In this document: one piece after another, positions 9,303 to 19,190 of the stretch | How positions within the stretch are numbered: position 1 is the first letter of the stretch | Layout of the letters: every line of letters starts with the position of its first letter | DNA from: Kofleriaceae bacterium | Lineage (GTDB): Bacteria; Myxococcota_A; Polyangia; Haliangiales; Haliangiaceae | NCBI GenBank assembly: GCA_018057825.1 | Contig: JAGPCY010000002.1 | Coordinates: forward strand, 309,685-373,684 | Direction: 5' to 3' | DNA length: 64,000 nt | Made by a program: the position numbers and the translations under genes | The notes under the pieces: model-generated | The model's input: only the letters and a program-made list of their open reading frames with translations | What the model was told of the DNA's origin: nothing | The model's database searches: none

Positions 9303-11533
9303 CGAGCGGGGGTTCCGTGAGGGTTGAACAAGGGCAGGTCGCGGACACGCCAGGCCGGCACCACCGGCGCGGCCTCCGCGACGATACTCTCGAAGTCGGC
9401 GCCGCTCGGCGAGTCGATCCAGGTGATGAACCGGATCTCGATCGCGGGGTCGTTGACCCAGGCCTCGGTGAGCATCTGCGCGGGAGTGTCGACGACGCGG
9501 GGCCCGCGGAGCTGCCGTCCGACGTCAGCGACCGCGGCCACGGCCGCGCGCCCGGCCTGGCGCACGCGGGGGTCGGCGTCCTCGGCGTACTCGACCAAGG
9601 CGTAGGCCGGCGGCTGATCGACCGTCGCCTGGACCTGGACGGCGCGCTTGGTGAGGCGGCGCGGGAGGCGCGGCGCGAGCAGATCGCCGCCGACGACCGA
9701 GGTCGCGCCGATCGGCGCGAGCTGCTGCTCGAAGGCGCGGAGGATGGGGCCTAGCCGGGCCTCGAGCGCGGCGGCATCGGTGCGTTCGAGCGCGAGCGTC
9801 AGGCCGAGCAGGTCCTCGTCGGTCAGCCCATCCAAGCTCGCCACCACGCTATTGAGTTGCGCCTGGGCTGCCCCGCCGAGCTGGTCGGCGAGGGCGATCG
9901 TCTCGACGCGGGCGGCGTTGTCGGTGTCGGGCTTCTTGACGTCGGGGAGCTTGCGCGTGAGCGAGCGCAGATAGTCCAGCGCGGTCTTCGCGACCGCCTC
10001 GCGGAGCGTGCGCTTGGTGACCTCCTCGGTCGCGGCCGCGGCGGCGGCGCGCGCGACGGTCCGGCTCAGGGCCGCGCCGGCCCCCGCGGACACCAGGCTG
10101 AAGACCACGTCGAGGATCACCTCGAGGACCGCGTTGGCGAGCTTCTGGTCGGCCTCGATCGCCGCCTTCAGCGCCTCGCGGTGCGCGTCGAGCACCTCGA
10201 CGACCGCCTTCGCGACGTTGACCGCGGCCCAGCCGGCCCGCAATCGCTGCTTGGTCCGCTGTTCCGTGGACAGCCGGCAGTCCTGGGGATTGTCCTTCTG
10301 CGGATCGACGCCATGAGCGAGGTCGGTCTCGCATGGCTCGTCGGCCCGGGCGCGCTCGGCGGCGCCCTCGGCGTGCTCGGGGAGGACCCAGCCCAGCGGG
10401 CGCGCGGCGAGGCCCAGATCGGCGAGGGCGGCGGCGACCGCCTTGCCGCCGCGGTCTGGTCCGAGGTGACGCATGATCTTGAACGACGAGCGCGCGAGCT
10501 TGTTGAGGTCGACGTGGACGTCGCGCAGCGCGAGGCTCGCCCGGTTGCTGCCGTCGGCTGGGACCTGGGCGATGGCGGCGACGGCAGCGCTGGCGGTGCT
10601 CAGGTGGTTGACGATGGCGGCGGTGAGCGCGATCGCCAGGTGCGGCGACGCGTCGAGCTCGAGCTCGAGGCGGCGGGCGTCGGCGACCGCGATCGTCAGC
10701 GCGATCCGCGGGCGATCGTCGGCGTGGGTCGAGAGCGCGAGAGGCGCGGCGACCGGGCCGGGGCCGGTGCGCTGCACGGCGAACGCGGGCGCCCCGCTGC
10801 CACCCGGGCCGTCGTCCAAGAGCTCCGCGGCCGACTGGCCGGCCACGACGCGATCGGCGACGGCGTCGGCGTGTCGCTCGTAGGCATCGCCGGCCTGGCC
10901 GACCCCGCCGTGGAGCTGGACGCCGGCCTGTTGCTGGAAGACGTGAGCGGCCTCGTGCGCGGCGGTGTGGAGATCGGGACTGGCGGCGAAGGCGACGCGG
11001 TGGCCGGTGGCATAGGCGGTGGCGCCCATGGCGGCGGTGGCCTCGGTCGCGGGTCCGCCGACGTGGGCGCGGATCGCCGAGACGTCGCGGTCGGGACCGA
11101 AGGAGCGCTGGATGGCCTCGGCGTGAGGGAGCGCGGTGGCGGTGCCGGTGAGGCCGTGGGCGGCGGCGGCGTGGACCGCGGCAGGATCGTCGTCGAAGAG
11201 GCCCTCGGCCTCGGCGGCGCGCTGGATGGGATCGCGGTGCACCGCGAAGCAGTCGAAGACCTCGAGGGGCATGGCCGAGCTCGGCGGGGTCCGCGAAGGA
11301 GCGTTCGGCGTCGAGTCGGTGAGGGCGTCGAGCGGCTGCGGCGCCTGCTGCGGCGCCTGCTGCGGTGGCTGCGCGGCGGACGACGCACCCGCGGCGCGAC
11401 GCGGGACCTGGCCGTAGCGCCGCTGGACGAGCGACGACCGGCCTGGCGCGGGCGTGGACGTGGGCCGCGGGCCTTGCCTGCCCGTGGGGTCGCGGCCGCC
11501 CGGCGAGGATCCTTCTTCATCGCGACGTGACAT
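9299..11533 (-). CDS. DUF4157 (eCIS-core) domain protein, unknown C-terminal module
   Basis: 744 residues from the ATG at 11533, chosen because a strong Shine-Dalgarno (AGGAGGAGA, 11535-11543) sits just before it; the frame extends 38 codons upstream without such support. A Gln/Pro/Arg-rich N-terminus (with QQAP repeats) is followed by the DUF4157 domain at about 95-230, with HEAAHVFQQ (HEAAH 193-197) and the downstream Y-E-R-x-A-D helix. The rest (about 250-744) is Ala-rich and helical, with an amphipathic to hydrophobic stretch ([15 protein letters not shown]) that could insert into a membrane. It has no catalytic motif I recognise. It lacks a signal peptide, as usual for this class. It is probably an effector or cargo-like protein. 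It is coupled to the downstream lipoprotein by a 4-nt overlap. Confidence 0.7.
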   Translation of the reverse strand: MSRRDEEGSSPGGRDPTGRQGPRPTSTPAPGRSSLVQRRYGQVPRRAAGASSAAQPPQQAPQQAPQPLDALTDSTPNAPSRTPPSSAMPLEVFDCFAVHRDPIQRAAEAEGLFDDDPAAVHAAAAHGLTGTATALPHAEAIQRSFGPDRDVSAIRAHVGGPATEATAAMGATAYATGHRVAFAASPDLHTAAHEAAHVFQQQAGVQLHGGVGQAGDAYERHADAVADRVVAGQSAAELLDDGPGGSGAPAFAVQRTGPGPVAAPLALSTHADDRPRIALTIAVADARRLELELDASPHLAIALTAAIVNHLSTASAAVAAIAQVPADGSNRASLALRDVHVDLNKLARSSFKIMRHLGPDRGGKAVAAALADLGLAARPLGWVLPEHAEGAAERARADEPCETDLAHGVDPQKDNPQDCRLSTEQRTKQRLRAGWAAVNVAKAVVEVLDAHREALKAAIEADQKLANAVLEVILDVVFSLVSAGAGAALSRTVARAAAAAATEEVTKRTLREAVAKTALDYLRSLTRKLPDVKKPDTDNAARVETIALADQLGGAAQAQLNSVVASLDGLTDEDLLGLTLALERTDAAALEARLGPILRAFEQQLAPIGATSVVGGDLLAPRLPRRLTKRAVQVQATVDQPPAYALVEYAEDADPRVRQAGRAAVAAVADVGRQLRGPRVVDTPAQMLTEAWVNDPAIEIRFITWIDSPSGADFESIVAEAAPVVPAWRVRDLPLFNPHGTPAR

Positions 11534-11534
11534 G

Positions 11535-11543
11535 TCTCCTCCT
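11535..11543 (-). promoter_or_regulatory. strong Shine-Dalgarno site deciding the start at 11533
   Basis: The minus strand reads AGGAGGAGA immediately before the ATG. This is one of the few full-strength ribosome sites in the window and is used here to reject the 38-codon longer start. Confidence 0.75.
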
Positions 11544-11935
11544 GGAACGCCAACCGGCGGTGGATCAGTGAGGGACCGCGAGGGTCCCAAGGACGTGCCG
11601 CTCGACCGGGGCAGCGGCGAGCGCGAGCGCGCAGACGAAACGGGCAACCATGACGACGACCTCCTGTGGGTAGCGGAATCGGTCGAACGAGCCAGTCAGC
11701 GCTGGCGGCCAAACAAGCAATCTCAGAATGAGCGCGAGAAAGCAAGTGTCCTATATCGAATGGCTGCAATTGCCGCGCAGTGTCTCGACATAACAAGCGA
11801 TTCGCTCGGATGAAGGGGTATCGATCGGATTGTCGCACTGCATCCCTTTATGTCGCGGAACTGCGCGAGATCGCGAGAGCGGGTCATTTGAGCGCGAGCG
11901 ATCGCGACCCAGCGCGAGCCAGAGCGCGGACGACC
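11544..11935. other. intergenic region between divergent genes
   Basis: Part of the 592-nt gap between the minus-strand DUF4157 gene and plus-strand phoD. It holds a small inverted repeat (GGGACC/GGTCCC, 11572-11588) and a locally AT-richer stretch at about 11700-11830 that may carry the promoter for the leftward gene. No coding region with normal codon use was seen. Array 2 follows it. Confidence 0.5.
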
Positions 11936-12012
11936 ACGAGGACGCGGAGACCGAGGCGGAGACCGAGGCGGAGACCGAGGCGGAGGCCAAGACCGAGGCC
12001 GAGGCCGAGGCG
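11936..12012. repeat. hexamer repeat array 2, GAGRCC/GAGGCG type
   Basis: About 13 copies of GAG[A/G]C[C/G], the complement of the unit in array 1, in the gap between two divergent genes, about 115 nt before the phoD start. Confidence 0.85.
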
Positions 12013-12125
12013 CGCGGGCGGTGTCCGCCGCGTCACACCCCCGTCACCGGCCCGGCCCGCCGGACCCCGTTCGGTGCTCTAGACGGCGCTTGTCTCGCCG
12101 GGCCGAACGGGCGACGATCCCGTCC

Positions 12126-14231
12126 ATGCAGCGCCGTGACTTCCTTCGTCTGTCAGGGACCTTCTTCGCCGTCGCCAGCCTGGGAGGGCTGGCCGGCTGC
12201 AGCGACGACAGCGGGCCCTCGATCGACGCCGGCCCCGACGCGCCGACGGCGGGGCAGTTCCTCTTCCCGCAGGGCGTGGCCTCGGGAGACCCGCGCGAGA
12301 CCTCGGTGGTCCTGTGGACCCGGTGCGTGCCGATGACCGGCACGGCCGACGTCGCGGTCCGGGTCGAGGTCGCCAGCGACCCCGGCTTCGCCACGATCGT
12401 CGTCACGCAGATGGTCAGCGCGACCGCGGCCTCGGATCACGCGCTGCGCGTGGTCGTGACCGGCCTGGCCGCCGACACCTTCTACTACTACCGCTTCACC
12501 GCCGGCGCCGACGTCGCCAGCGGCCGGACCCGGACCGCGCCGGCGGCCACCGCCGACCTGCCGATCCGCCTGGCCTGGGTGAGCTGCCAGGACTACGCCG
12601 CCGGCAAGTACCACGGCTACCGCCAGATGATCGCCGAGGACATGGCCCGCGCCGAGGCCGATCAGATCCGCTTCGTCCTGCACCTCGGCGACTGGATCTA
12701 CGAGACCCGCGGCGACGGCTTCCAGGCCGCGCTCGATGACGACTTCAACCCGATCTCTGTCGAAAACGACGACGGCACGCCGCGCGTGATCCCGGCGTTC
12801 CCGTCGGGCGGTGGCACCGCCGGCGGCAGCAACTTCGCCAACACCCTCGAGGACTACCGCCACCTCTACAAGATCGTCGGCACCGACCCCGATCTGCAGG
12901 CCGCGCGCGCGCGCTGGCCGTTCATCCACACCTGGGACGATCACGAGTTCACCGACGACTGCTGGCAGTCCCAGGCCAACTACACCGACGCCAACTCGAC
13001 CGACGAGGCGTCGCAGCGCCGGCGCCTCGCCGCCAGCCAGGCGTGGTTCGAGTTCCTGCCGGTCCAGCTCACCGGCGCGCCCGGCGTGACCGGCGTGACC
13101 CAGGCCGCCCGCGACTTCACCGCCACCACCGTCACCGACGCGCCGTTCACCGCGCCCAACAGCGACAACTTCGTCCCCGAGCCCAACAACGTCGCGGCGA
13201 TCGGCGCGATCACGATCTACCGCAGCCTGCGCTTCGGCCGCCACGTCGAGCTGGTCGTCACCGACGAGCGCTCGTACCGCAGCGACCACGCCATCCCCGA
13301 GGAGTTCGCCCGCTCGGCCTTCGAGTACTTCAACCCGCGCTACGTCGTGCCGCTGGCCGACCTGGCGGTGCTGGACGCCGGCATGACCGCCAACGGCGGC
13401 AACCCGCCGGCTCAGGTCGGGACCTTGTCGCCGATGGCCAACCCGCGCCGGACCTCGCCGCCCGGCACCCTCCTGGGCGCGGCCCAGAAGGCGTGGTGGA
13501 AGGCGTCGATGATGGGCTCCGACGCGACCTGGAAGCTGTGGGGCAACCAGGTCCCGTTCATGCGCTTCAAGATCAACGACAACGGTCGGGTCTTGATCGA
13601 TCGCATCATGAGCGCCGACGCCTGGGACGGCTTCCCGTCGGAGCAGCGCGAGCTGGCGACCTTCCTGCGCACCAACACGATCCGCAACGTCGTGATCCTG
13701 ACCGGCGACATCCACGCCCACTTCGCCGGCGTGGTCATGGACGACTTCGCCGCCACCACGCCCAACCCGGTCGCGGTCGAGCTGATCACCGCCGGCGTGT
13801 CGTCGAACTCGGTGTTCTCGTTCTACGAGGGCGCGACCCGCGCCGGCACCGCCAGCGCCGCCCGGGCCCTGGTCACGACCGACGCCTCGAGCGTCGGCGG
13901 CTCGCGCTTCGTCGAGAACATGAACATGCTGCTCCTGCACGGCGCCGACGCCGCGGCGACGATGGACGAGACCAAGGATCGGGCCCAGGCCCTGGCGCGC
14001 GCCAACCCGACGATCAACCCGCACCTCAAGTACGCCGACACCAACGCCCAGGGTTACGGCGTCGCGCTGGTGACGGCGACGCAGATCGAGGCCTCCTTCA
14101 CGACGGTGAGGCGCGCGGTCGACGCCGCCGCGCCCATGGTCAAGCGGGTCGCGCGCTTCACGGTCCCGCGCGACAACCCGGCCGGCCTGTCGGGGCCGAC
14201 CTTCACCGGCACGCCGCCGTTCCCGTTCTGA
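12126..14231 (+). CDS. phoD: PhoD-like alkaline phosphatase, Tat-exported
   Basis: About 701 residues from the ATG at 12126. It begins with a twin-arginine signal (RRDFLRLSG) whose hydrophobic core ends in AGC, so it is probably a Tat-exported lipoprotein. An Asp/Ala linker leads to the PhoD N-terminal beta domain (FLFPQGVASGDP ... VVLWTR) and then the metallophosphatase domain with HLGDWIYE, HTWDDHEF and LTGDIHAHF, the conserved PhoD metal-binding motifs. The expected activity is hydrolysis of phosphomonoesters or diesters with Ca/Fe to release phosphate outside the cytoplasm. Length and order of motifs fit the family. The frame is open 35 codons upstream, but the signal peptide fixes the start. 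No Pho box or neighbouring phosphate genes were recognised. Confidence 0.93.
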   Translation: MQRRDFLRLSGTFFAVASLGGLAGCSDDSGPSIDAGPDAPTAGQFLFPQGVASGDPRETSVVLWTRCVPMTGTADVAVRVEVASDPGFATIVVTQMVSATAASDHALRVVVTGLAADTFYYYRFTAGADVASGRTRTAPAATADLPIRLAWVSCQDYAAGKYHGYRQMIAEDMARAEADQIRFVLHLGDWIYETRGDGFQAALDDDFNPISVENDDGTPRVIPAFPSGGGTAGGSNFANTLEDYRHLYKIVGTDPDLQAARARWPFIHTWDDHEFTDDCWQSQANYTDANSTDEASQRRRLAASQAWFEFLPVQLTGAPGVTGVTQAARDFTATTVTDAPFTAPNSDNFVPEPNNVAAIGAITIYRSLRFGRHVELVVTDERSYRSDHAIPEEFARSAFEYFNPRYVVPLADLAVLDAGMTANGGNPPAQVGTLSPMANPRRTSPPGTLLGAAQKAWWKASMMGSDATWKLWGNQVPFMRFKINDNGRVLIDRIMSADAWDGFPSEQRELATFLRTNTIRNVVILTGDIHAHFAGVVMDDFAATTPNPVAVELITAGVSSNSVFSFYEGATRAGTASAARALVTTDASSVGGSRFVENMNMLLLHGADAAATMDETKDRAQALARANPTINPHLKYADTNAQGYGVALVTATQIEASFTTVRRAVDAAAPMVKRVARFTVPRDNPAGLSGPTFTGTPPFPF

Positions 14232-14314
14232 TCGCGCCGACGGACCGGGCGGCCGGTCCGCGCGATCGCGCCCGGCCCCGCAACCCGGCCGCGGTTTGAT
14301 CGATACTCGCGGCG

Positions 14315-16645
14315 ATGGTGACGACGTCGAGTGACTACCCCCCGGGGCCGGCCGCGGTGCCCGCTGACCTGACCCGACCGAGTCCGGCCTACCGGCGCCA
14401 CGCCTACTTCGCGGTGCTGGGCCTGGTGGTCTTCCTGGCCTTGTATCTCGGCCTGGCCGGCTGGTTCGGCTGGACCGCGTACCGCATGTATCGCCACGCG
14501 GTGACGACCTACGGGCCGTCGTTCTGGTGGTGGGTCGGCGCCGCGGCCACCGCCTTCCTGGCGCTGTTCATGGTCAAGGCGCTGGTGTTCGTGCGGCGGG
14601 GCGGCGGCGGCGCGGAGATCGAGGTCACTGCCGCGAGCCATCCGCGGCTGTACGCGTTCTTGCTGCAGGTCGCGGCCGACGCCAAGGCGCCGCGGCCGCA
14701 CCGGGTGTTCCTGTCGCCGGCGGTCAACGCCGCGGTGTTCTACGACCTGACGGTCTTCAACCTGCTGTTCCCGTCGCGCAAGAACCTGGTTATCGGCCTG
14801 GGCCTCATCAACGTCTTGAACCTGAGCGAGCTGAAGGCGGTCCTGGCCCACGAGTTCGGCCACTTCGCGCAGCGCTCGATGGCGGTCGGTCGGTGGGTCT
14901 ACACCGCGCAGCAGATCGCCGCCCACATCGTCGAGAAGCGCGACGTCCTCGATCGCTTCCTGCGCGGGGTCTCGAACTTCGATCTGCGGGTGGCGTGGAT
15001 CGGCTGGATCCTGCGCACGATCGTGTGGGCGATCCGGGCCCTGGTCGACACCGTCTTCTCGATCGTGATCCTGGCCGAGCGCGCGCTGTCGCGCGAGATG
15101 GAGCTGCAGGCCGACCTGGTGGCGGTGTCGCTGACCGGCAGCGATCCGCTGATCCACGCGCTGCATCGCCTGGGCGCGGCCGATGACGCCCTCGATCGCG
15201 CCCTGGCCTTCACCGGCGGCCAGCAGCGCGCCGGCAAGCGGGTCGAGGACCTGTTCGCGATCCAGACCGAGATGATCGCGCGCAAGCGCCACATCCTGGC
15301 CGACCCGACCTGGGGCGAGGTGCCGGCCCCGGTCGGCGCGGCCTCGGAGCAGCGGCTGTTCAAGGCCCAGCTCGCCCACCCGCCGCAGATGTGGTCGACC
15401 CACCCGCCGAGCACGGTGCGCGAGGACAACGCCAAGCGCCGGTACATCGCCGCGCCGATCGACACCCGCAGCGCCTGGACCCTGTTCGACGACCCGGCGC
15501 GGGTCCGCCGCGAGGTCACGGCGTGGCTCTACCGCGACGAAGACAAGCCGAGCCAGCCGGTGCCGATGGCCGAGACCATGGCGACCCTGGCCAAGGGCTT
15601 CGAGCGCCGCTACCTCGATCCGGCGTACCGCGGCGTCTACCTCGGCCGGTCGGTGGTGCGCGCCGTGGCCCGGCCCGCCGCGCTGTTCGAGGCGCCCGGG
15701 GTGCCGCGCGATCGCGACGGGCTGATCGCGGCGATCGGCGCGCTCTACCCGGCCAGCTTGTCGGCGGCGATCGAGCGCGTCGACGAGCTCGAGACCGAGG
15801 TGGCGATGCTGCGGGCGATCGAGCGCGGCGTCGCCGAGGCCCCGGGCGGCGTGGTCCGCCACCGCGGCCAGGAGTACCGGCGCCGGGATCTGCCGACCTT
15901 GACCGAGCAGGTCGAGCGCGAGCTGAAGGTGGCCCAGGCGGTCGTGACCGATCACGACCGCCTGGTGCGCACCGCTCACCTGGCGGCGGCCAGCTTGCTC
16001 GGCGGCGGTTGGGACGCTCACCTGCGCGGCCTGGTCGATCTGCTGCACTACGCCGATCACAGCGCCGCCAACCTGACGGACGCGATGGGCGTCTTGCAGA
16101 ACACCGTCGCGGTCGCGCTCGCCGATCGTTCGGTGTCGAGCGACGAGGTCCAGCGCATGGTGGCGGCCGGCGGCGAGGTCCACCACGCGCTCATGGCGGT
16201 CTACGCCAGCGCGGGCGAGGTCGTGCTCGGGCCGTCGCTCCTGGGGCGCCTCGAGGTGCCGAGCTGGGCCGAGGGCCTGGGCAGGTTCGACTTCGGCGCG
16301 CCCCACGGCGAGAACCTCGGGCCGTGGCTCGACGTAGTCGGGTCGTGGGTCGACGGCACGGTTGGCGCGCTCGAGGCGCTGCGCAACCTGGTCCTCGAGG
16401 AGCTGCTGGCCGCCGAGGAGGAGGTCGGGGTGGCGCTGGCGGCGGGCACGGCCATGCCGCCGGCGCCGGCGCCGATGCGGGCGCCGCGCAGCTACCCGAC
16501 GCTCATGATCGGCCACGAGCGGCCGCGCCAGACTCGCCTCGGCTGGTGGGATCGCTTCCAGGTCGCCGACGGTCTGGTCCCGACGCTCCTGCGCCTGGCG
16601 GTGGCGGGCAGCATCGTCGGCGGCGTGATCTGGGCGTCGCCGTAG
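14315..16645 (+). CDS. M48-family integral membrane metallopeptidase
   Basis: 776 residues. Two transmembrane segments lie at about 29-57 and 69-92, followed by the zinc motif HEFGHFAQRS (His 179), with the third-ligand region in REMELQADLVAV, as in HtpX/Ste24-type M48 peptidases. A last hydrophobic segment ends the protein (LLRLAVAGSIVGGVIW). The 500-residue region after the catalytic domain is longer than in HtpX and has no motif I recognise; it is mostly helical. The likely role is membrane or envelope protein quality control. It is a stand-alone gene 83 nt after phoD, with a GATACT box 7 nt before the ATG and no Shine-Dalgarno. Confidence 0.88.
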   Translation: MVTTSSDYPPGPAAVPADLTRPSPAYRRHAYFAVLGLVVFLALYLGLAGWFGWTAYRMYRHAVTTYGPSFWWWVGAAATAFLALFMVKALVFVRRGGGGAEIEVTAASHPRLYAFLLQVAADAKAPRPHRVFLSPAVNAAVFYDLTVFNLLFPSRKNLVIGLGLINVLNLSELKAVLAHEFGHFAQRSMAVGRWVYTAQQIAAHIVEKRDVLDRFLRGVSNFDLRVAWIGWILRTIVWAIRALVDTVFSIVILAERALSREMELQADLVAVSLTGSDPLIHALHRLGAADDALDRALAFTGGQQRAGKRVEDLFAIQTEMIARKRHILADPTWGEVPAPVGAASEQRLFKAQLAHPPQMWSTHPPSTVREDNAKRRYIAAPIDTRSAWTLFDDPARVRREVTAWLYRDEDKPSQPVPMAETMATLAKGFERRYLDPAYRGVYLGRSVVRAVARPAALFEAPGVPRDRDGLIAAIGALYPASLSAAIERVDELETEVAMLRAIERGVAEAPGGVVRHRGQEYRRRDLPTLTEQVERELKVAQAVVTDHDRLVRTAHLAAASLLGGGWDAHLRGLVDLLHYADHSAANLTDAMGVLQNTVAVALADRSVSSDEVQRMVAAGGEVHHALMAVYASAGEVVLGPSLLGRLEVPSWAEGLGRFDFGAPHGENLGPWLDVVGSWVDGTVGALEALRNLVLEELLAAEEEVGVALAAGTAMPPAPAPMRAPRSYPTLMIGHERPRQTRLGWWDRFQVADGLVPTLLRLAVAGSIVGGVIWASP

Positions 16646-16665
16646 CCCGCGGTGGTCGGCGCGCT

Positions 16666-18411
16666 TCAGGCGCCGAGGCGGGCGACCCGACCGGGCCGGG
16701 CCTCGGTGATGACGCCGTCTCGGGCGATGACCTCGCCGCGCACGACGGTGGCGCGATAGCCGGTGGCGCGCTGCAGGAACCGTCGACCGCCGGCCGGCAG
16801 ATCGTGGAGGAGCTCGGGGCGGTGCAAGGTCAGGCCGGCCAGATCGATGACGTTGAGATCGGCGCGGCGCCCGGGGGTCAAGACGCCGCGATCGCCCAGG
16901 CCGAGCCAGGCCGCGGGCTCGCCGGTGAGCTTGTGGATCGCGTGCTCGATCGACAGCGCGGCGCGATCGCGGACCCAGTGGCTGAGCAGGTAGGTCGAGA
17001 AGCTGACGTCGCAGATCGTGCCGACGTGGGCGCCGCCGTCGCCCAGGCCGAGCATGGCGTGGGGATGGCGCAACATCTCGGCGACCTCGCCGAGCGTGCC
17101 CGAGGCGTAGTTGTAGATCGGGAAGTACAGGAGCTGACGGCCGTCGTCCTCGAGGAGCGCGTCGTAGGTCACCGCCAGCGGCGACTGCTTGGTGCGCAGG
17201 GCCTCGCCGTAGAGAGAGTCGGCGCGGGCCGGCTCGTAGTTCGGGCGGTCGGCGAGGCGGAACAGGCTCATCGCCACCATCTCGAAGGCGGCCAGGAGCT
17301 TGTCGACCAGCGGCGGCACCGCGCTGCCGTCACCGGCGACCGGGTCGGACTTCTCGGACAGGATGCGCGCGCGGACCTCGGGGCGGCGCAGCTCGCGCAC
17401 CCGCTCGGCTATAGGCAGGTGGGCCACCGCCTTGTACGACGGGAAGCCGATGAACGGATGGAAGGTCGCCTCGAGGCCGAGGATGACGCCGATGCCGCGG
17501 GTCGCGACCTGGGCCCGCACCGCGACCCCGCTGGCGTTGGCGCGCTCGATGCGGGTCAGGATCTTCCGCCACTGCTCGGTCGCGCCGACCCGCTGGAGCA
17601 GCGAGATCGACAGCGGCCGGCCCGAGCGGCGGGCCATGTCCTCGAGGAGATCGAACTCGGGATCGAAGCGGTCGGGCGACACGAACATGTCGAAGTCGCT
17701 GACCGCCTGGAGGACGCCGCGGCCGAGCCGGCCCAGCTCGTCGGCGATCGCGGTCAGCTCGGCGGCGTTGGCGTCGGCGGCCGGCGTGGTGCGACCGTCG
17801 CGGCCCCGGTGGTTGTCGGTGCGCCCGGTCGAGAAGCCGACCGCGCCGGCGGCCACCGCGTCGCGCACCATCGCCGCCATCGCCGCCAGCTCGTCGGCGG
17901 TGGCGACCTCGCCGGCCAGGGCCCGCTCGCCCATCGCGAACACGCGGACCGCGTCGTGGGGCACGTGGCAGCACAGATCGATCGTGTGGCGGCGGCGATC
18001 GAGGGCGTCGAGGTACTCGGGGAAGCTCTCCCAGCCCCAGGTCAGGCCCTCGGCCAGCGCGGTGCCAGGGATGTCCTCGACGCCCTCCATGAGCGCGATC
18101 AGCCGATCGCGATCGGCGGCCCGGCACGGCGCGAAGCCGACGCCGCAGCTCCCGAGCGCCACCGTGGTCGCGCCGTGGATCGACGACGGCAACATCTCCT
18201 CGTCCCACGACGCCTGGCCGTCGTAGTGGGTGTGGAGATCGACGAAGCCCGGGGTGACCAGGGCGCCGTCGGCGTCGAGGGTGGCGTGGGCCGCGCCGAG
18301 ATCGTCGCCGATCGCGACCACGGTGCCGTCGACGATCGCGACGTCGGCCCGGCGGGGCGGGGCGCCGGTGCCGTCGACCAAGGTGCCGCCGCGGACGAGG
18401 AGGTCGTGCAT
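16666..18411 (-). CDS. amidohydrolase, N-acyl-D-amino-acid deacylase (D-aminoacylase) family
   Basis: 581 residues. The N-terminal beta domain (LLVRGGTLVDGTG) leads into the metal-binding HTH motif in DLHTHYDGQ, with an active-site Asp in GLGDGGAHVG near residue 460, and the C-terminal beta strand PGRRADLNVIDL that closes urease-superfamily amidohydrolases. Length and motif order match N-acyl-D-amino-acid deacylases and related D-aminoacylases, which remove acyl groups from D-amino acids. The true substrate cannot be told from sequence. It is cytosolic, with no signal peptide. A TACGAT box lies 6 nt before the ATG on the minus strand. It is convergent with the M48 gene (20 nt between stops). 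Confidence 0.88.
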   Translation of the reverse strand: MHDLLVRGGTLVDGTGAPPRRADVAIVDGTVVAIGDDLGAAHATLDADGALVTPGFVDLHTHYDGQASWDEEMLPSSIHGATTVALGSCGVGFAPCRAADRDRLIALMEGVEDIPGTALAEGLTWGWESFPEYLDALDRRRHTIDLCCHVPHDAVRVFAMGERALAGEVATADELAAMAAMVRDAVAAGAVGFSTGRTDNHRGRDGRTTPAADANAAELTAIADELGRLGRGVLQAVSDFDMFVSPDRFDPEFDLLEDMARRSGRPLSISLLQRVGATEQWRKILTRIERANASGVAVRAQVATRGIGVILGLEATFHPFIGFPSYKAVAHLPIAERVRELRRPEVRARILSEKSDPVAGDGSAVPPLVDKLLAAFEMVAMSLFRLADRPNYEPARADSLYGEALRTKQSPLAVTYDALLEDDGRQLLYFPIYNYASGTLGEVAEMLRHPHAMLGLGDGGAHVGTICDVSFSTYLLSHWVRDRAALSIEHAIHKLTGEPAAWLGLGDRGVLTPGRRADLNVIDLAGLTLHRPELLHDLPAGGRRFLQRATGYRATVVRGEVIARDGVITEARPGRVARLGA

Positions 18412-18417
18412 CGCGCC

Positions 18418-18423
18418 ATCGTA
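18418..18423 (-). promoter_or_regulatory. -10-like TANNNT box close to a start codon
   Basis: TACGAT on the minus strand, 6 nt before the ATG at 18411, with no Shine-Dalgarno. Consistent with a leaderless or near-leaderless transcript. Confidence 0.45.
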
Positions 18424-18438
18424 CCGGAAGCGCGCCGG

Positions 18439-18885
18439 TCAGCGATCGGCGCAGCAGCGGTAGTCGTAGGAGTCGGTGATCGGGTGCGTCGAGGTGTCGC
18501 TGCAGGCGGCGTACCCGCGCTTCTGCGCGATCCCGCCGGTCTCCTCCGCCAGCCACTCCCACTCGAGGGCGGTCCCGCCGCCGTCGCCGGCCATGTCGAT
18601 GAGGCCGACCGCGCAGGTGCAGGCCTCGGCCCACTCGGCGTCGGTGCACAGCCGCGCGCCGGTCACCGCGCACAGGTCGCGCGCATTGGCCCAGTCGGTG
18701 TAGCCGCGCTCGGCGAGGTCGATACACACCGAGGCGCCGTCGCAGATCGGCACCATCGCCAGGGGACACGCGGCCGGGCCGACCTCGGACGACACGTCGA
18801 TCGGCGCGTCGGTGGCGACCGGCTCGTAGCCGACGCGGCCGCAGCCCCCGAGCAGGGCGAGGATCGCGACGGAGCTGGGGCGCAC
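18439..18885 (-). CDS. small lipoprotein with partial formylglycine-enzyme-like (SUMF1) fold
   Basis: 148 residues from the GTG at 18885, chosen because a signal peptide with lipobox (LLGGC) starts there and a TACACT box lies 6 nt upstream. The longer frame upstream only runs through the repeat array. The mature protein has about 12 Cys. The block GARLCTDAEWAEAC and the terminal YRCC resemble pieces of sulfatase-modifying-factor/C-type-lectin-like domains common in myxobacterial lipoproteins, but at about 110 residues it is far shorter than a catalytic enzyme. It is likely a non-catalytic, disulfide-stabilised surface lipoprotein. Function unknown. Confidence 0.7.
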   Translation of the reverse strand: MRPSSVAILALLGGCGRVGYEPVATDAPIDVSSEVGPAACPLAMVPICDGASVCIDLAERGYTDWANARDLCAVTGARLCTDAEWAEACTCAVGLIDMAGDGGGTALEWEWLAEETGGIAQKRGYAACSDTSTHPITDSYDYRCCADR

Positions 18886-18891
18886 GATGCG

Positions 18892-18897
18892 AGTGTA
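18892..18897 (-). promoter_or_regulatory. -10-like TANNNT box close to a start codon
   Basis: TACACT on the minus strand, 6 nt before the GTG at 18885. It supports that start over the longer frame through the repeat array. Confidence 0.45.
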
Positions 18898-18926
18898 CGC
18901 CCGCGGCGCGGCGCCGGGATCGGGAT

Positions 18927-19190
18927 CGGCCTCGGTCTCGGTCTCGGTCTCGGTCTCCGCCTCGGCCTCGGTCTCGGTCTCCGCCTCGGTCTCGGTCTCG
19001 GTCTCGGTCTCGGCCTCGGTCTCGGTCTCGGCCTCGGTCTCGGTCTCGGCCTCGGTCTCGGTCTCGGTCTCGGCCTCGGTCTCGGCCTCGGTCTCGGCCT
19101 CCGCCTCGGTCTCGGTCTCGGCCTCGGTCTCGGTCTCCGCCTCGGTCTCGGTCTCCGCCTCGGTCTCGGTCTCGGCCTCCGCCTCGGTCC
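18927..19190. repeat. hexamer repeat array 3, CTCGGY type (longest)
   Basis: About 44 copies of CTC[G/C]G[C/T] filling nearly the whole 305-nt gap 18886-19190 between two minus-strand genes. Its right end directly touches the stop codon (TAG, 19191-19193) of the gene to its right. It is open in all six frames and generates a Ser-Val/Ser-Ala ORF on the plus strand and a Glu-Thr/Glu-Ala ORF on the minus strand, neither with a credible start or domain. Confidence 0.92.

Noticed and set aside
5352..11533. A complete extracellular contractile injection system
   Set aside because: Only DUF4157-type proteins are present; no sheath, tube, baseplate, spike or AAA ATPase gene was found in the window.
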